NCBI GenBank assembly: GCA_945901215.1
Contig: CAMDKE010000103.1
Location: 1 to 8,726 of the forward strand
DNA length: 8,726 nt
Source: Comamonas sp. lk
Lineage (GTDB): Bacteria; Pseudomonadota; Gammaproteobacteria; Burkholderiales; Burkholderiaceae_C
Reading direction: 5' to 3'
The translations under genes and the position numbers were made by a program. The notes beneath the pieces are model-generated. The model was not told the DNA's origin, did not search any database, and saw only the letters and a program-made list of their open reading frames with translations. Shown here one piece after another: positions 7,170 to 8,726 of this stretch (its first letter is position 1; each line of letters begins with the position of its first letter).

Positions 7170-8099
7170 TCATGCAGCCGCAAAGAAGCCGACGCCAAGA
7201 CCGGCAATGTCCACCCGCATGGAAAACACACAACCCGACTCAGGGTACTGGGCCAGCTCCGCCGGGCTGCGTCCGTGGCGCGCGGTGGTAACAAACAAGG
7301 TCTTGAGGTCGGTGCCGCCAAAACACGGCATGGTCGGACATTGCGCGGGGACCGCATACTGGGCCAGCAAGCTGCCACCCGGGGAAAATTGGCACACGCG
7401 TGCGCCCTCAAACATGGATACCCAGTAGTTTCCCGCCACGTCGACTGCGGCGCCGTCGGGTCGACCTTGGTAGCTGGCGTCTTGAAAGGTCCAGCCTGCG
7501 GGTTTAGGCGCGAACTGCAAAAACGTGCGCTGCGCGCCCAAAACATTGGCACCGAGCGCATAGTCCCAGGCATGCACGGTATGGTGCGGCGTGTCGGCCC
7601 AATAGACGGTGCGGTTGTCGGGTGCCCAAGCCAGGCCGTTGCCCGTGAGCGCATCACCGGCTTGGCGCTGGACTAGAGCAGCGCCGCTCTGGCGGGCATC
7701 GATGCTGAACAAAGCGGCGGCGCGGCTGGCTTTAGGCTCGTCGATCGTGCCGACCCAAAAGCGCCCCAGCGCATCGCACTTGCCGTCGTTTGCGCGTACC
7801 GTGGCCGGGTCATACGGCAGAACCGCCACCGGCTCCAGTACGCCGCCCCACGTGCGTGCGCGAAAAACTCCATGCCGCAGGGCCACCACCAGGCCGCCGC
7901 CCAAAGCGGGTGCAATGCAACCCGGCTCGCTGGGCATGTCCCACGCCAGCAACGCTCCCCCGTCGGCCTGTGCGCGCAGGATTTTTTTTCCTGGAATGTC
8001 GACCCAATACAGCAGTTGCTCGTGTGGGTGCCAATAGGGCGACTCACCTAACTCGTACGGTATGGGGTGCAGCGTTTGCCAGGCGGGTTGTTGGATCAT
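7170..8099 (-). CDS. SMP-30/gluconolactonase/regucalcin-family lactonase
   Basis: This is a 309-residue cytoplasmic six-bladed beta-propeller that should hydrolyse a sugar or sugar-like lactone to the free acid, using one divalent metal ion. The expected metal ligands are all visible by family pattern: Glu19 (GESPYW), Asn154 (LTGNGLAWAPD) and Asp215 (RPDGAAVD). The substrate-contacting pair Arg102 and Asn104 is present in VRANDGKCDALGRFWVGT. These match the Glu, Arg, Asn, Asn and Asp positions of human regucalcin. The C-terminal CFGGTDLKTLFVTTA stretch is also typical. The frame could open earlier at 8192, but the ATG at 8099 has a good ribosome site and begins at the family's N-terminus. No sugar dehydrogenase or transporter is next to it, so the substrate (glucono-, arabino- or another lactone) is open. 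It runs in the same direction as glcEF but is separated from it by 112 bases. Confidence 0.9.
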   Translation of the reverse strand: MIQQPAWQTLHPIPYELGESPYWHPHEQLLYWVDIPGKKILRAQADGGALLAWDMPSEPGCIAPALGGGLVVALRHGVFRARTWGGVLEPVAVLPYDPATVRANDGKCDALGRFWVGTIDEPKASRAAALFSIDARQSGAALVQRQAGDALTGNGLAWAPDNRTVYWADTPHHTVHAWDYALGANVLGAQRTFLQFAPKPAGWTFQDASYQGRPDGAAVDVAGNYWVSMFEGARVCQFSPGGSLLAQYAVPAQCPTMPCFGGTDLKTLFVTTARHGRSPAELAQYPESGCVFSMRVDIAGLGVGFFAAA

Positions 8100-8108
8100 G
8101 GTCTGGGG

Positions 8109-8113
8109 CCTTC
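8109..8113 (-). promoter_or_regulatory. Ribosome binding site of the lactonase gene
   Basis: On the minus strand GAAGG lies nine bases before the ATG at 8099. It decides between this start and the upstream in-frame start at 8192, which has no comparable site and would add 31 unrelated residues. Confidence 0.6.
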
Positions 8114-8169
8114 GGATCAGCGGGGGGCGGTCAGTACCGGATTGTGGCGCGTGTCTGAGTGTTCCAAAA

Positions 8170-8207
8170 ACGAAAACGCCCGGCAAAACCACCGTCTTGC
8201 CGGGCGT
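8170..8207 (-). terminator. Rho-independent terminator of amtB
   Basis: A perfect 11-base inverted repeat (8176-8186 with 8197-8207, arm ACGCCCGGCAA) encloses a ten-base loop. On the minus strand the stem is followed by TTTTCGTTTTT, the T-rich tail expected of an intrinsic terminator. It begins 33 bases after the amtB stop codon. It should end the amtB transcript and insulate the lactonase gene downstream. Confidence 0.9.
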
Positions 8208-8230
8208 CTGACCGGGGGCTTGACCCCCAG
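8208..8230 (-). other. Small GC-rich hairpin between the amtB stop and its terminator
   Basis: Five G bases (8214-8218) can pair with five C bases (8224-8228) across a five-base loop, with CTG/CAG nearby outside the stem. It lies just upstream of the main terminator on the amtB transcript. It may protect the 3' end from exonucleases or be incidental. Confidence 0.35.
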
Positions 8231-8240
8231 ACCATACAGA

Positions 8241-8726
8241 TCAGCGGTTGTACGCCGTCTCGCCGTGTGCGCTGATGTCCAGGCCTTCGCGCTCGTCTTC
8301 TTCGCTGACGCGCAGTCCGATCACCATGTCGACCAGTTTGAAGGCGATGATGGACACAACACCCGACCAAACCACCGTAACCAACACCGCCTTGGTTTGA
8401 GTCCAGACCTGCGCTGCGATGGAGTAGTCTGCTGCCGTCACCATGGTGACTGTCGACCAGTCGGCCACGTAGCCGGGGCCACCCAGCGCGGGCGAGTTGA
8501 ACACACCAGTCAGGATCGCACCCAAAATGCCGCAAACGCCGTGCACACCAAACACGTCCAAGGTGTCGTCTGCACCAAGCAGTTTCTTCAAACCGTTCAC
8601 ACCCCACAGGCCGGCAAAGCCCGACAGTAAACCAATAACCAAAGCGCCGCCGATGCCGACGTTGCCGCAAGCCGGTGTGATAGCCACCAAGCCAGCTACT
8701 GCACCGGAAGCTGCGCCGAGCATGGA
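8241..8726 (-). CDS. amtB: Ammonium transporter AmtB, C-terminal part (5' truncated at window edge)
   Basis: This is the last 161 residues of an Amt/Rh-family ammonium channel of the inner membrane, and the frame runs off the right edge of the window. It begins SMLGAASGAVAGLVAITPACG, the start of a conserved membrane helix in AmtB. The DVFGVHGVCGILGAILTG stretch holds the second of the twin pore histidines (His318 in E. coli numbering). A final hydrophobic helix (about AVLVTVVWSGVVSIIAFKLV) is followed by the conserved cytoplasmic tail RVSEEDEREGLDISAHGETAY. In studied AmtB proteins this tail is needed for transport and contacts the PII protein GlnK. A glnK gene often lies upstream of amtB, which would be outside this window. 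In such operons expression is normally controlled by nitrogen through NtrC, but the promoter cannot be seen here. A strong terminator follows. Confidence 0.96.
   Translation of the reverse strand, partial: SMLGAASGAVAGLVAITPACGNVGIGGALVIGLLSGFAGLWGVNGLKKLLGADDTLDVFGVHGVCGILGAILTGVFNSPALGGPGYVADWSTVTMVTAADYSIAAQVWTQTKAVLVTVVWSGVVSIIAFKLVDMVIGLRVSEEDEREGLDISAHGETAYNR

Noticed and set aside
8141..8167. Possible promoter for the lactonase gene (minus strand TTGGAA, 15 bases, CACAAT)
   Set aside because: The -10 match is only four of six and the spacer is short. The -35 would sit inside the amtB terminator T-run. Too weak to list as a feature.
8131..8670. Open frame of 179 codons on the - strand overlapping amtB in another frame
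   Set aside because: The competing frame is unmistakable AmtB. This one reads as an Arg/Gly-rich shadow.

Overview
This GC-rich, densely coding window looks like a betaproteobacterial chromosome, most likely of the family Comamonadaceae (Rhodoferax, Polaromonas or Variovorax type). That placement is inferred from protein style and gene content; nothing in the window, such as an rRNA gene, proves it. It holds eight genes, two of them cut by the window edges. No RNA gene, mobile element, CRISPR array or long repeat was found.

Bases 1-4595 (+ strand) form a tight operon for a polyamine-type (PotABCD-like) ABC importer: the C-terminal TOBE end of the ATPase, a secreted binding protein, a long PotB-like permease and a PotC-like permease. 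A GlxA-family AraC regulator follows 11 bases after the last permease gene. Spacings are 33, 4, -4 and 11 bases, which suggests one transcript. The importer would bring in a small, probably cationic or amino-acid-like solute, and the last gene probably senses it or a product of it. The substrate cannot be read from the sequence.

Bases 4592-8099 (- strand) run towards this operon. In transcription order they hold an SMP-30/gluconolactonase-type lactonase, then glcE (FAD subunit) and glcF (iron-sulfur subunit) of glycolate oxidase. The catalytic partner glcD is not between the lactonase and glcE and is not elsewhere in the window. The stop codons of glcF and the regulator overlap tail to tail.

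Bases 8241-8726 (- strand) are the C-terminal third of an AmtB ammonium channel, followed by a clear intrinsic terminator. The terminator separates it from the lactonase gene.

No wholly new system is evident. The points most worth checking are the missing glcD, the roughly 140-residue extra segment in the PotB-like permease, the unidentified ligand of the operon-borne GlxA regulator, and the tail-to-tail stop overlap.
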